A stretch of 64,000 nt of DNA from Auanema rhodensis (lineage: Eukaryota; Nematoda; Chromadorea; Rhabditida; Rhabditidae), in contig OZ059897.1 of the NCBI GenBank assembly GCA_964057225.1, positions 434,001 to 498,000 of the forward strand. Reading direction: 5' to 3'. Of this stretch, positions 1 to 11,585 are shown piece by piece. The translations under genes and the position numbers were made by a program. Every line of letters starts with the position of its first letter. The stretch's first letter is position 1. Under the pieces are notes generated by a model. It saw only the letters and a program-made list of their open reading frames with translations, ran no database searches and was not told the origin of the DNA.

Positions 1-352
1 AGTATAGTGCATTCGATGCGGATTTTTAAGCTGGGTCGATCTGTGTTATCAGATTTGCGCTAGCTTAAAAATGCACCGAGATATCAACTGATATAAAGTT
101 CACACTTATATCCTCGATTTTCACCGTGAAGAATTGATTTTTTTGTTAAATAACAATGTCCATCGTCTTTGTTTCGAAAAAAGGAATCTAAAAACTTCTA
201 CTTTTTGTGAAATTATTTTGAAATTTTTCGGGAAAATTTTTGTCAAAATGTTTTTGGAAGCAATGTTGTGTGTACATGGAAACTCAACATACGCTAATGC
301 ATCATTTTTCAAACGATCATAACTAATTTTTGTATTGAGTGTTTCCCAATGT

Positions 353-703
353 AGTATAGTGCATTCGATGTGGATTTTTAAGCTGCGTCGATCTGTGTTA
401 TCAGATTTGCGCTAGCTTAAAAATGCACCGAGATATCAACTGATATAGGTTCACACTTATATCCTCGATTTTCACCGTGAAGAATTAATTTTTTTGTTGA
501 ATAACAATGTCCATCGTCTTTGTCTTGAAAAAAGTAATCTAAAAACATCTACTTTTTGTGAAATTATTTTGAAATTTTTCGGGAAACTTTTTGTCAAAAT
601 GTTTTTGGAAGCAATGTTGAGTGTACATGGAAACTCAACATACACTAATGCATCATTTTTCAAACGATCATAACTAATTTTTGTATTGAGTGTTTCCCAA
701 TGT
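353..703 (+). repeat. Representative 351-bp monomer of satellite 1, with its landmarks
   Basis: One complete monomer, given to show the anatomy shared by all copies. The first third is less A+T-rich and carries most of the CpGs and a GCTAGC site at 411-416. It is followed by a GATATC site, a short dyad at 433-446 (atatca/tgatat, 2-bp spacer) and a second at 471-481 (ttcac/gtgaa). The middle and last thirds hold runs of A or T of four to seven bases about every 10 bp, then a 9-bp dyad at 614-641 with a 10-bp spacer. The last 45 bp are the most variable between subtypes (gagtgtttcccaat, gagcgtttcttaat, aagcttttcttaat). Two overlapping frames, one per strand, of about 62-63 codons cover roughly 472-673 but are not judged to be genes. 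Confidence 0.9.
614..641. other. 9-bp dyad symmetry (potential stem-loop) present in nearly every satellite 1 monomer
   Basis: The arms atgttgagt (614-622) and actcaacat (633-641) are perfect inverted complements around a 10-base spacer. The same dyad recurs at the same phase in most of the 144 monomers. In the subtype with agtttacatgg, as at 965-992, one substitution lengthens the arms to 11 bp with a 6-base loop. In subtypes with gttgtgtg or gcattgttg one arm position is mismatched. Dyads of this kind can bind dimeric proteins or form cruciforms. Either role here is inference. Confidence 0.75.
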
Positions 704-2459
704 AGTATAGTGCATTCGATGTGGATTTTTAAGCTGCGTCGATCTGTGTTATCAGATTTGCGCTAGCTTAAAAATGCACCGAGATATCAACTGATATAGG
801 TTCACATTTATATCCTCGATTTTCACCGTGAAGAATTAATTTTTTTGTTGAATAACAATGTCCATCGTCTTTGTCTTGAAAAAAGGAATCTGAAAACATC
901 TACTTTTTGTGAAATTATTTTGAAATTTTTCGGGAAACTTTTTGTCAAAATGTTTTTGGAAGCAATGTTGAGTTTACATGGAAACTCAACATACACTAAT
1001 GCATCATTTTTCAAACGATCATAACTATTTTTTGTATTGAGTGTTTCTTAATGTAGTATAGTGCATTCGATGCGAATTTTTAAGCTGGGTCGATCTGTGT
1101 TATCAGATTTGCGCTAGCTTAAAAATGCACCGAGATATCAACTGATATAAGTTCACACTTATATCCTCGATTTTCACCCTGAAGAATTAATTTTTTTGTT
1201 GAATAACAATGTCCATCGTCTTTGTCTTAAAAAAAGGAATCTAAAAACATCTACTTTTCGTGAAATTATGTTGAAATTTTTCGGGAAAATGTTTGTCAAA
1301 ATGTTTTTGGAAGCAATGTTGAGTGTACATGGAAACTCAACATATACTAATGCATCATTTTTCAAACGATCATAACTAATTTTTGTATTGAGTGTTTCTT
1401 AATGTAGTATAGTGCATTCGATGCGGATTTTTAAGCTGGGTCGATCTGTGTTATCAGATTTGCGCTAGCTTAAAAATGCACCGAGATATCAACTGATATA
1501 AAGTTCACACTTATATCCTCGATTTTCACCGTGAAGAATTGATTTTTTTGTTAAATAACAATGTCCATCGTCTTTGTTTCGAAAAAAGGAATCTAAAAAC
1601 TTCTACTTTTTGTGAAATTATTTTGAAATTTTTCGGGAAAATTTTTGTCAAAATGTTTTTGGAAGCAATGTTGTGTGTACATGGAAACTCAACATACGCT
1701 AATGCATCATTTTTCAAACGATCATAACTAATTTTTGTATTGAGTGTTTCCCAATGTAGTATAGTGCATTCGATGTGGATTTTTAAGCTGCGTCGATCTG
1801 TGTTATCAGATTTGCGCTAGCTTAAAAATGCACCGAGATATCAACTGATATAGGTTCACACTTATATCCTCGATTTTCACCGTGAAGAATTAATTTTTTT
1901 GTTGAATAACAATGTCCATCGTCTTTGTCTTGAAAAAAGTAATCTAAAAACATCTACTTTTTGTGAAATTATTTTGAAATTTTTCGGGAAACTTTTTGTC
2001 AAAATGTTTTTGGAAGCAATGTTGAGTGTACATGGAAACTCAACATACACTAATGCATCATTTTTCAAACGATCATAACTAATTTTTGTATTGAGCGTTT
2101 CTCCATATAGTATAGTGCATTCGATGCGGATTTTTAAGCTGGGTCGATCTGTGTTATCAGATTTGCGCTAGCTTAAAAATGCACCGAGATATCAACTGAT
2201 ATAGGTTCACATTTATATCCTCGATTTTCACCGTGAAGAATTAATTTTTTTGTTGAATAACAATGTCCATCGTCTTTGTCTTGAAAAAAGGAATCTAAAA
2301 ACATCTACTTTTTGTGAAATTATTTTGAAATTTTTCGGGAAACTTTTTGTCAAAATGTTTTTGGAAGCAATGTTGAGTGTACATGGAAACTCAACATACA
2401 CTAATGCATCATTTTTCAAACGATCATAACTAATTTTTGTATTGAGTGTTTCTTAATGT

Positions 2460-5267
2460 AGTATAGTGCATTCGATGCGGATTTTTAAGCTGGGTCGATC
2501 TGTGTTATCAGATTTGCGCTAGCTTAAAAATGCACCGAGATATCAACTGATATAGGTTCACACTTATATCCTCGATTTTCACCGTGAAGAATTGATTTTT
2601 TTGTTGAATAACAATGTCCATCGTCTTTGTCTTGAAGAAAGGAATCTAAAAACATCTACTTTTTGTGAAATTATTTTGAAATTTTTTGGGAAACTTTTTG
2701 TCAAAATGTTTTTGGAAGCAATGTTGAGTGTACATGGAAACTCAACATACACTAATGCATCATTTTTCAAACGATCATAACTAATTTTTGTATTAAGCTT
2801 TTCTCAATGTAGTATAGTGCATTCGATGCGGATTTTTAAGCTGCGTCGATCTGTGTTATCAGATTTGCGCTAGCTTTAAAATACACCGAGATATCAACTG
2901 ATATAGGTTCACACTTATATCCTCGATTTTCACCGTGAAGAATTGATTTTTTTGTTGAATAACAATGTCCATCGTCTTTGTCTTGAAAAAAGGAATCTAA
3001 AAACATCTACTTTTTGTGAAATTATTTTGAAATTTTTTGGGAAACTTTTTGTCAAAATGTTTTTGGAAGCAATGTTGAGTGTACATGGAAACTCAACATA
3101 CACTAATGCATCATTTTTCAAACGATCATAACTAATTTTTGTATTAAGCTTTTCTCAATGTAGTATAGTGCATTCGATGCGGATTTTTAAGCTGCGTCGA
3201 TCTGTGTTATCAGATTTGCGCTAGCTTGAAAATGCACCGAGATATCAACTGATATAGGTTCACACTTATATCCTCGATTTTCACCGTGAAGAATTAATTT
3301 TTTTGTTGAATAACAATGTCCATCGTCTTTTTCTTGAAAAAAGGAATCTAAAAACATCTACTTTTTGTGAAATTCTTTTGAAATTTTTCGGGAAACTTTT
3401 TGTCAAAATGTTTTTGGAAGCAATGTTGAGTGTACATGGAAACTCAACATACACTAATGCATCATTTTTCAAACGATCATAACTAATTTTTGTATTGAGC
3501 GTTTCTTAATGTAGTATAGTGCATTCGATGCAGATTTTTAAGCTGCGTCGATCTGTGTTATCAGATTTGCGCTAGCTTGAAAATGCACCGAGATATCAAC
3601 TGATATAGGTTCACACTTATATCCTCGATTTTCACCGTGAAGAATTAATTTTTTTGTTGAATAACAATGTCCATCGTCTTTTTCTTGAAAAAAGGAATCT
3701 AAAAACATCTACTTTTTGTGAAATTCTTTTGAAATTTTTCGGGAAACTTTTTGTCAAAATGTTTTTGGAAGCAATGTTGAGTGTACATGGAAACTCAACA
3801 TACACTAATGCATCATTTTTCAAACGATCATAACTAATTTTTGTATTGAGTGTTTCTTAATGTAGTATAGTGCATTCGATGCGGATTTTTAAGCTGGGTC
3901 GATCTGTGTTATCAGATTTGCGCTAGCTTAAAAATGCACCGAGATATCAACTGATATAGGTTCACACTTATATCCTCGATTTTCACCGTGAAGAATTGAT
4001 TTTTTTGTTGAATAACAATGTCCATCGTCTTTGTCTTGAAGAAAGGAATCTAAAAACATCTACTTTTTGTGAAATTATTTTGAAATTTTTTGGGAAACTT
4101 TTTGTCAAAATGTTTTTGGAAGCAATGTTGAGTGTACATGGAAACTCAACATACACTAATGCATCATTTTTCAAACGATCATAACTAATTTTTGTATTAA
4201 GCTTTTCTCAATGTAGTATAGTGCATTCGATGCGGATTTTTAAGCTGCGTCGATCTGTGTTATCAGATTTGCGCTAGCTTTAAAATACACCGAGATATCA
4301 ACTGATATAGGTTCACACTTATATCCTCGATTTTCACCGTGAAGAATTGATTTTTTTGTTGAATAACAATGTCCATCGTCTTTGTCTTGAAAAAAGGAAT
4401 CTAAAAACATCTACTTTTTGTGAAATTATTTTGAAATTTTTTGGGAAACTTTTTGTCAAAATGTTTTTGGAAGCAATGTTGAGTGTACATGGAAACTCAA
4501 CATACACTAATGCATCATTTTTCAAACGATCATAACTAATTTTTGTATTAAGCTTTTCTCAATGTAGTATAGTGCATTCGATGCGGATTTTTAAGCTGCG
4601 TCGATCTGTGTTATCAGATTTGCGCTAGCTTGAAAATGCACCGAGATATCAACTGATATAGGTTCACACTTATATCCTCGATTTTCACCGTGAAGAATTA
4701 ATTTTTTTGTTGAATAACAATGTCCATCGTCTTTTTCTTGAAAAAAGGAATCTAAAAACATCTACTTTTTGTGAAATTCTTTTGAAATTTTTCGGGAAAC
4801 TTTTTGTCAAAATGTTTTTGGAAGCAATGTTGAGTGTACATGGAAACTCAACATACACTAATGCATCATTTTTCAAACGATCATAACTAATTTTTGTATT
4901 GAGCGTTTCTTAATGTAGTATAGTGCATTCGATGCAGATTTTTAAGCTGCGTCGATCTGTGTTATCAGATTTGCGCTAGCTTGAAAATGCACCGAGATAT
5001 CAACTGATATAGGTTCACACTTATATCCTCGATTTTCACCGTGAAGAATTAATTTTTTTGTTGAATAACAATGTCCATCGTCTTTTTCTTGAAAAAAGGA
5101 ATCTAAAAACATCTACTTTTTGTGAAATTCTTTTGAAATTTTTCGGGAAACTTTTTGTCAAAATGTTTTTGGAAGCAATGTTGAGTGTACATGGAAACTC
5201 AACATACACTAATGCATCATTTTTCAAACGATCATAACTAATTTTTGTATTGAGCGTTTCTTTATAG
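2460..5267 (+). repeat. Satellite 1 HOR, two tandem copies of a 1404-bp 4-mer
   Basis: Monomers at 2460, 2811, 3162 and 3513 are repeated in the same order at 3864, 4215, 4566 and 4917. Shared private variants prove the pairing. They are cttgaagaaagg in the first, cttttctcaat plus a preceding TGGG in place of CGGG in the first two, and tttttcttg with gaaattcttttg in the last two. A cagattttt variant (CpG lost) marks the fourth monomer in both copies. The monomer at 5268 extends the last subtype once more. Confidence 0.88.
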
Positions 5268-8200
5268 AGTATAGTGCATTCGATGCGGATTTTTAAGCTG
5301 CGTCGATCTGTGTTATCAGATTTGCGCTAGCTTGAAAATGCACCGAGATATCAACTGATATAGGTTCACACTTATATCCTCGATTTTCACCGTGAAGAAT
5401 TAATTTTTTTGTTGAATAACAATGTCCATCGTCTTTTTCTTGAAAAAAGGAATCTAAAAACATCTACTTTTTGTGAAATTCTTTTGAAATTTTTCGGGAA
5501 ACTTTTTGTCAAAATGTTTTTGGAAGCAATGTTGAGTGTACATGGAAACTCAACATACACTAATGCATCATTTTTCAAACGATCATAACTAATTTTTGTA
5601 TTGAGCTTTTCTCAATGTAGTATAGTGCATTCGATGCGGATTTTTAAGCTGCGTCGATCTGTGTTATCAGATTTGCGCTAGCTTGAAAATGCACCGAGAT
5701 ATCAACTGATATAGGTTCACACTTATATCCTCGATTTTCACCGTGAAGAATTAATTTTTTTGTTGAATAACATTGTCCATCGTCTTTGTCTTGAAAAAAG
5801 GAATCTAAAAACATCTACTTTTTGTGAAATTATTTTGAAATTTTTCGGGAAAATTTTTGTCAAAATGTTTTTGGAAGCATTGTTGAGTGTACATGGAAAC
5901 TCAACATACACTAATGCATCATTTTTCAAACGATCATAACTAATTTTTGTATTGAGCGTTTCTTTATGTAGTATAGTGCATTCGATGCGGATTTTTAAGC
6001 TGCGTCGATCTGTGTTATCAGATTTGCGCTAGCTTGAAAATGCACCGAGATATCAACTGATATAGGTTCACACTTATATCCTCGATTTTCACCGTGAAGA
6101 ATTAATTTTTTTGTTGAATAACATTGTCCATCGTCTTTGTCTTGAAAAAAGGAATCTAAAAACATCTACTTTTTGTGAAATTCTTTTGAAATTTTTCGGG
6201 AAACTTTTTGTCAAAATGTTTTTGGAAGCAATGTTGAGTGTACATGGAAACTCAACATACACTAATGCATCATTTTTCAAACGATCATAACTAATTTTTG
6301 TATTGAGCTTTTCTCAATGTAGTATAGTGCATTCGATGCGGATTTTTAAGCTGCGTCGATCTGTGTTATCAGATTTGCGCTAGCTTTAAAATACACCGAG
6401 ATATCAACTGATATAGGTTCACATTTATATCCTCGATTTTCACCGTGAAGAATTAATTTTTTTGTTGAATAACAATGTCCATCGTCTTTGTCTTGAAAAA
6501 AGGAATCTAAAAACATCTACTTTTTGTGAAATTCTTTTGAAATTTTTCGGGAAACTTTTTGTCAAAATGTTTTTGGAAGCAATGTTGAGTGTACATGGAA
6601 ACTCAACATACACTAATGCATCATTTTTCAAACGATCATAACTAATTTTTGTATTGAGCTTTTCTCAATGTAGTATAGTGCATTCGATGCGGATTTTTAA
6701 GCTGCGTCGATCTGTGTTATCAGATTTGCGCTAGCTTTAAAATACACCGAGATATCAACTGATATAGGTTCACATTTATATCCTCGATTTTCACCGTGAA
6801 GAATTAATTTTTTTGTTGAATAACAATGTCCATCGTCTTTGTCTTGAAAAAAGGAATCTAAAAACATCTACTTTTTGTGAAATTATGTTGAAATTTTTCG
6901 GGAAACTTTTTGTCAAAATGTTTTTGGAAGCAATGTTGAGTGTACATGGAAACTCAACATACACTAATGCATCATTTTTCAAACGATCATAACTAATTTT
7001 TGTATTGAGCTTTTCTCAATGTAGTATAGTGCATTCGATGCGGATTTTTAAGCTGCGTCGATCTGTTTTATCAGATTTGCGCTAGCTTAAAAATACACCG
7101 AGATATCAACTGATATAGGTTCACATTTATATCCTCGATTTTCACCGTGAAGAATTAATTTTTTTGTTGAATAACAATGTCCATCGTCTTTGTCTTGAAA
7201 AAAGGAATCTAAAAACATCTACTTTTTGTGAACTTATGTTGAAATTTTTCGGGAAACTTTTTGTCAAAATGTTTTTGGAAGCAATGTTGAGTGTACATGG
7301 AAACTCAACATACACTAATGCATCATTTTTCAAACGATCATAACTAATTTTTGTATTGAGCGTTTCTTAATGTAGTATAGTGCATTCGATGCGGATTTTT
7401 AAGCTGCGTCGATCTGTGTTATCAGATTTGCGCTAGCTTGAAAATGCACCGAGATATCAACTGATATAGGTTCACATTTATATCCTCGATTTTCACCGTG
7501 CAGAATTAATTTTTTTGTTGAATAACAATGTCCATCGTCTTTGTCTTGAAAAAAGGAATCTAAAAACATCTACTTTTTGTGAAATTATGTTGAAATTTTT
7601 CGGGAAACTTTTTGTCAAAATGTTTTTGGAAGCAATGTTGAGTGTACATGGAAACTCAACATACACTAATGCATCATTTTTCAAACGATCATAACTAATT
7701 TTTGTATTGAGCGTTTCTTTATGTAGTATAGTGCATTCGATGCGGATTTTTAAGCTGCGTCGATCTGTGTTATCAGATTTGCGCTAGCTTGAAAATGCAC
7801 CGAGATATCAACTGATATAGGTTCACACTTATATCCTCGATTTTCACCGTGAAGAATTAATTTTTTTGTTGAATAACATTGTCCATCGTCTTTGTCTTGA
7901 AAAAAGGAATCTAAAAACATCTACTTTTTGTGAAATTCTTTTGAAATTTTTCGGGAAACTTTTTGTCAAAATGTTTTTGGAAGCAATGTTGAGTGTACAT
8001 GGAAACTCAACATACACTAATGCATCATTTTTCAAACGATCATAACTAATTTTTGTATTGAGCTTTTCTCAATGTAGTATAGTGCATTCGATGCGGATTT
8101 TTAAGCTGCGTCGATCTGTGTTATCAGATTTGCGCTAGCTTTAAAATACACCGAGATATCAACTGATATAGGTTCACATTTATATCCTCGATTTTCACCG

Positions 8201-11200
8201 TGAAGAATTAATTTTTTTGTTGAATAACAATGTCCATCGTCTTTGTCTTGAAAAAAGGAATCTAAAAACATCTACTTTTTGTGAAATTCTTTTGAAATTT
8301 TTCGGGAAACTTTTTGTCAAAATGTTTTTGGAAGCAATGTTGAGTGTACATGGAAACTCAGCATACACTAATGCATCATTTTTCAAACGATCATAACTAA
8401 TTTTTGTATTGAGCTTTTCTCAATGTAGTATAGTGCATTCGATGCGGATTTTTAAGCTGCGTCGATCTGTGTTATCAGATTTGCGCTAGCTTGAAAATGC
8501 ACCGAGATATCAACTGATATAGGTTCACACTTATATCCTCGATTTTCACCGTGAAGAATTAATTTTTTTGTTGAATAACATTGTCCATCGTCTTTGTCTT
8601 GAAAAAAGGAATCTAAAAACATCTACTTTTTGTGAAATTATTTTGAAATTTTTCGGGAAAATTTTTGTCAAAATGTTTTTGGAAGCATTGTTGAGTGTAC
8701 ATGGAAACTCAACATACACTAATGCATCATTTTTCAAACGATCATAACTAATTTTTGTTGTGAGCGTTTCTTTATGTAGTATAGTGCATTCGATGCGGAT
8801 TTTTAAGCTGCGTCGATCTGTGTTATCAGATTTGCGCTAGCTTGAAAATGCACCGAGATATCAACTGATATAGGTTCACACTTATATCCTCGATTTTCAC
8901 CGTGAAGAATTAATTTTTTTGTTGAATAACAATGTCCATCGTCTTTGTCTTGAAAAAAGGAATCTAAAAACATCTACTTTTTGTGAAATTCTTTTGAAAT
9001 TTTTCGGGAAACTTTTTGTCAAAATGTTTTTGGAAGCAATGTTGAGTGTACATGGAAACTCAACATACACTAATGCATCATTTTTCAAACGATCATAACT
9101 AATTTTTGTATTGAGCTTTTCTCAATGTAGTATAGTGCATTCGATGCGGATTTTTAAGCTGCGTCGATCTGTGTTATCAGATTTGCGCTAGCTTTAAAAT
9201 ACACCGAGATATCAACTGATATAGGTTCACATTTATATCCTCGATTTTCACCGTGAAGAATTAATTTTTTTGTTGAATAACAATGTCCATCGTCTTTGTC
9301 TTGAAAAAAGGAATCTAAAAACATCTACTTTTTGTGAAATTATGTTGAAATTTTTCGGGAAACTTTTTGTCAAAATGTTTTTGGAAGCAATGTTGAGTGT
9401 ACATGGAAACTCAACATACACTAATGCATCATTTTTCAAACGATCATAACTAATTTTTGTATTGAGCGTTTCTTAATGTAGTATAGTGCATTCGATGCGG
9501 ATTTTTAAGCTGCGTCGATCTGTGTTATCAGATTTGCGCTAGCTTGAAAATGCACCGAGATATCAACTGATATAGGTTCACACTTATATCCTCGATTTTC
9601 ACCGTGAAGAATTAATTTTTTTGTTGAATAACAATGTCCATCGTCTTTGTCTTGAAAAAAGGAATCTAAAAACATCTACTTTTTGTGAAATTCTTTTGAA
9701 ATTTTTCGGGAAACTTTTTGTCAAAATGTTTTTGGAAGCAATGTTGAGTGTACATGGAAACTCAACATACACTAATGCATCATTTTTCAAACGATCATAA
9801 CTAATTTTTGTATTGAGCTTTTCTCAATGTAGTATAGTGCATTCGATGCGGATTTTTAAGCTGCGTCGATCTGTGTTATCAGATTTGCGCTAGCTTTAAA
9901 ATACACCGAGATATCAACTGATATAGGTTCACATTTATATCCTCGATTTTCACCGTGAAGAATTAATTTTTTTGTTGAATAACAATGTCCATCGTCTTTG
10001 TCTTGAAAAAAGGAATCTAAAAACATCTACTTTTTGTGAAATTATGTTGAAATTTTTCGGGAAACTTTTTGTCAAAATGTTTTTGGAAGCAATGTTGAGT
10101 GTACATGGAAACTCAACATACACTAATGCATCATTTTTCAAACGATCATAACTAATTTTTGTATTGAGCGTTTCTTAATGTAGTATAGTGCATTCGATGC
10201 GGATTTTTAAGCTGCGTCGATCTGTGTTATCAGATTTGCGCTAGCTTGAAAATGCACCGAGATATCAACTGATATAGGTTCACACTTATATCCTCGATTT
10301 TCACCGTGCAGAATTAATTTTTTTGTTGAATAACAATGTCCATCGTCTTTATCTTGAAAAAAGGAATCTAAAAACATCTACTTTTTGTGAAATTATTTTG
10401 AAATTTTTCGGGAAAATTTTTGTCAAAATGTTTTTGGAAGCAATGTTGAGTGTACATGGAAACTCAACATACACTAATGCATCATTTTTCAAACGATCAT
10501 AACTAATTTTTGTATTGAGCTTTTCTCAATGTAGTATAGTGCATTCGATGCGGATTTTTAAGCTGCGTCGATCTGTGTTATCAGATTTGCGCTAGCTTAA
10601 AATTGCACCGAGATATCAACTGATATAGGTTCACATTTATATCCTCGATTTTCACCGTGAAGAATTAATTTTTTTGTTGAATAACAATGTCCATCGTCTT
10701 TGTCTTGAAATAAGGAATCTAAAAACATCTACTTTTTGTGAAATTATGTTGAAATTTTTCGGGAAACTTTTTGTCAAAATGTTTTTGGAAGCAATGTTGA
10801 GTGTACATGGAAACTCAACATACACTAATGCATCATTTTTCAAACGATCATAACTAATTTTTGTATTGAGCGTTTCTTAATGTAGTATAGTGCATTCGAT
10901 GCGGATTTTTAAGCTGCGTCGATCTGTGTTATCAGATTTGCGCTAGCTTGAAAATGCACCGAGATATCAACTGATATAGGTTCACACTTATATCCTCGAT
11001 TTTCACCGTGCAGAATTAATTTTTTTGTTGAATAACAATGTCCATCGTCTTTATCTTGAAAAAAGGAATCTAAAAACATCTACTTTTTGTGAAATTATTT
11101 TGAAATTTTTCGGGAAAATTTTTGTCAAAATGTTTTTGGAAGCAATGTTGAGTGTACATGGAAACTCAATATACACTAATGCATCATTTTTCAAACGATC

Positions 11201-11585
11201 ATAACTAATTTTTGTATTGAGCGTTTCTCCATATAGTATAGTGCATTCGATGCGGATTTTTAAGCTGCGTCGATCTGTGTTATCAGATTTGCGCTAGCTT
11301 GAAAATGCACCGAGATATCAACTGATATAGGTTCACACTTATATCCTCGATTTTCACCGTGAAGAATTAATTTTTTTGTTGAATAACAATGTCCATCGTC
11401 TTTGTCTTGAAAAAAGGAATCTAAAAACATCTACTTTTTGTGAAATTATCTTGAAATTTTTCGGGAAAATTTTTGTCAAAATGTTTTTGGAAGCAATGTT
11501 GAGTGTACATGGAAACTCAACATACACTAATGCATCATTTTTCAAACGATCATAACTAATTTTTGTATTGAGTGTTTCTTAATGT
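5268..11585 (+). repeat. Satellite 1 mixed-subtype region with a 702-bp dimer HOR
   Basis: Eighteen monomers without one fixed HOR. Subtypes with gaaattcttttg and gaaattatgttg alternate as dimers of 702 bp at 8778-9479 and 9480-10181. The monomers at 5619 and 8427 (aataacattgtcc together with gaagcattgttg) are the same subtype 2808 bp apart. The pair at 5970 and 6321 matches the pair at 7725 and 8076, 1755 bp apart. From 10182 on, a subtype with gtgcagaatt and tttatcttg appears, in which the reverse-strand frame has a stop. The pattern looks like overlapping unequal exchanges. Confidence 0.75.

Larger units (their letters stand above)
1..2459 (+). repeat. Satellite 1 HOR block, 4-mer of about 1405 bp, duplicated at 20010
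   Basis: The monomers starting at 1, 353, 704 and 1055 form an ordered set of four subtypes. The first has the extra A (atataaagttc) and the gttgtgtg variant. The second has gtaatc in place of ggaatc. The third has agtttacatgg. The fourth has ttaaaaaaagg and aaaatgtttgtc. The first two recur at 1406 and 1758, giving a period of 1405 bp, and a more common subtype follows at 2109. The whole block matches 20010-22467 with only three differences seen by eye. Confidence 0.85.

Noticed and set aside
228-240. CENP-B box in the ttttcgggaaa motif or in attcgatgcgg
   Set aside because: The spacing of TTCG, A and CGGG required by the canonical box is not met at either motif. No better match was found by eye.
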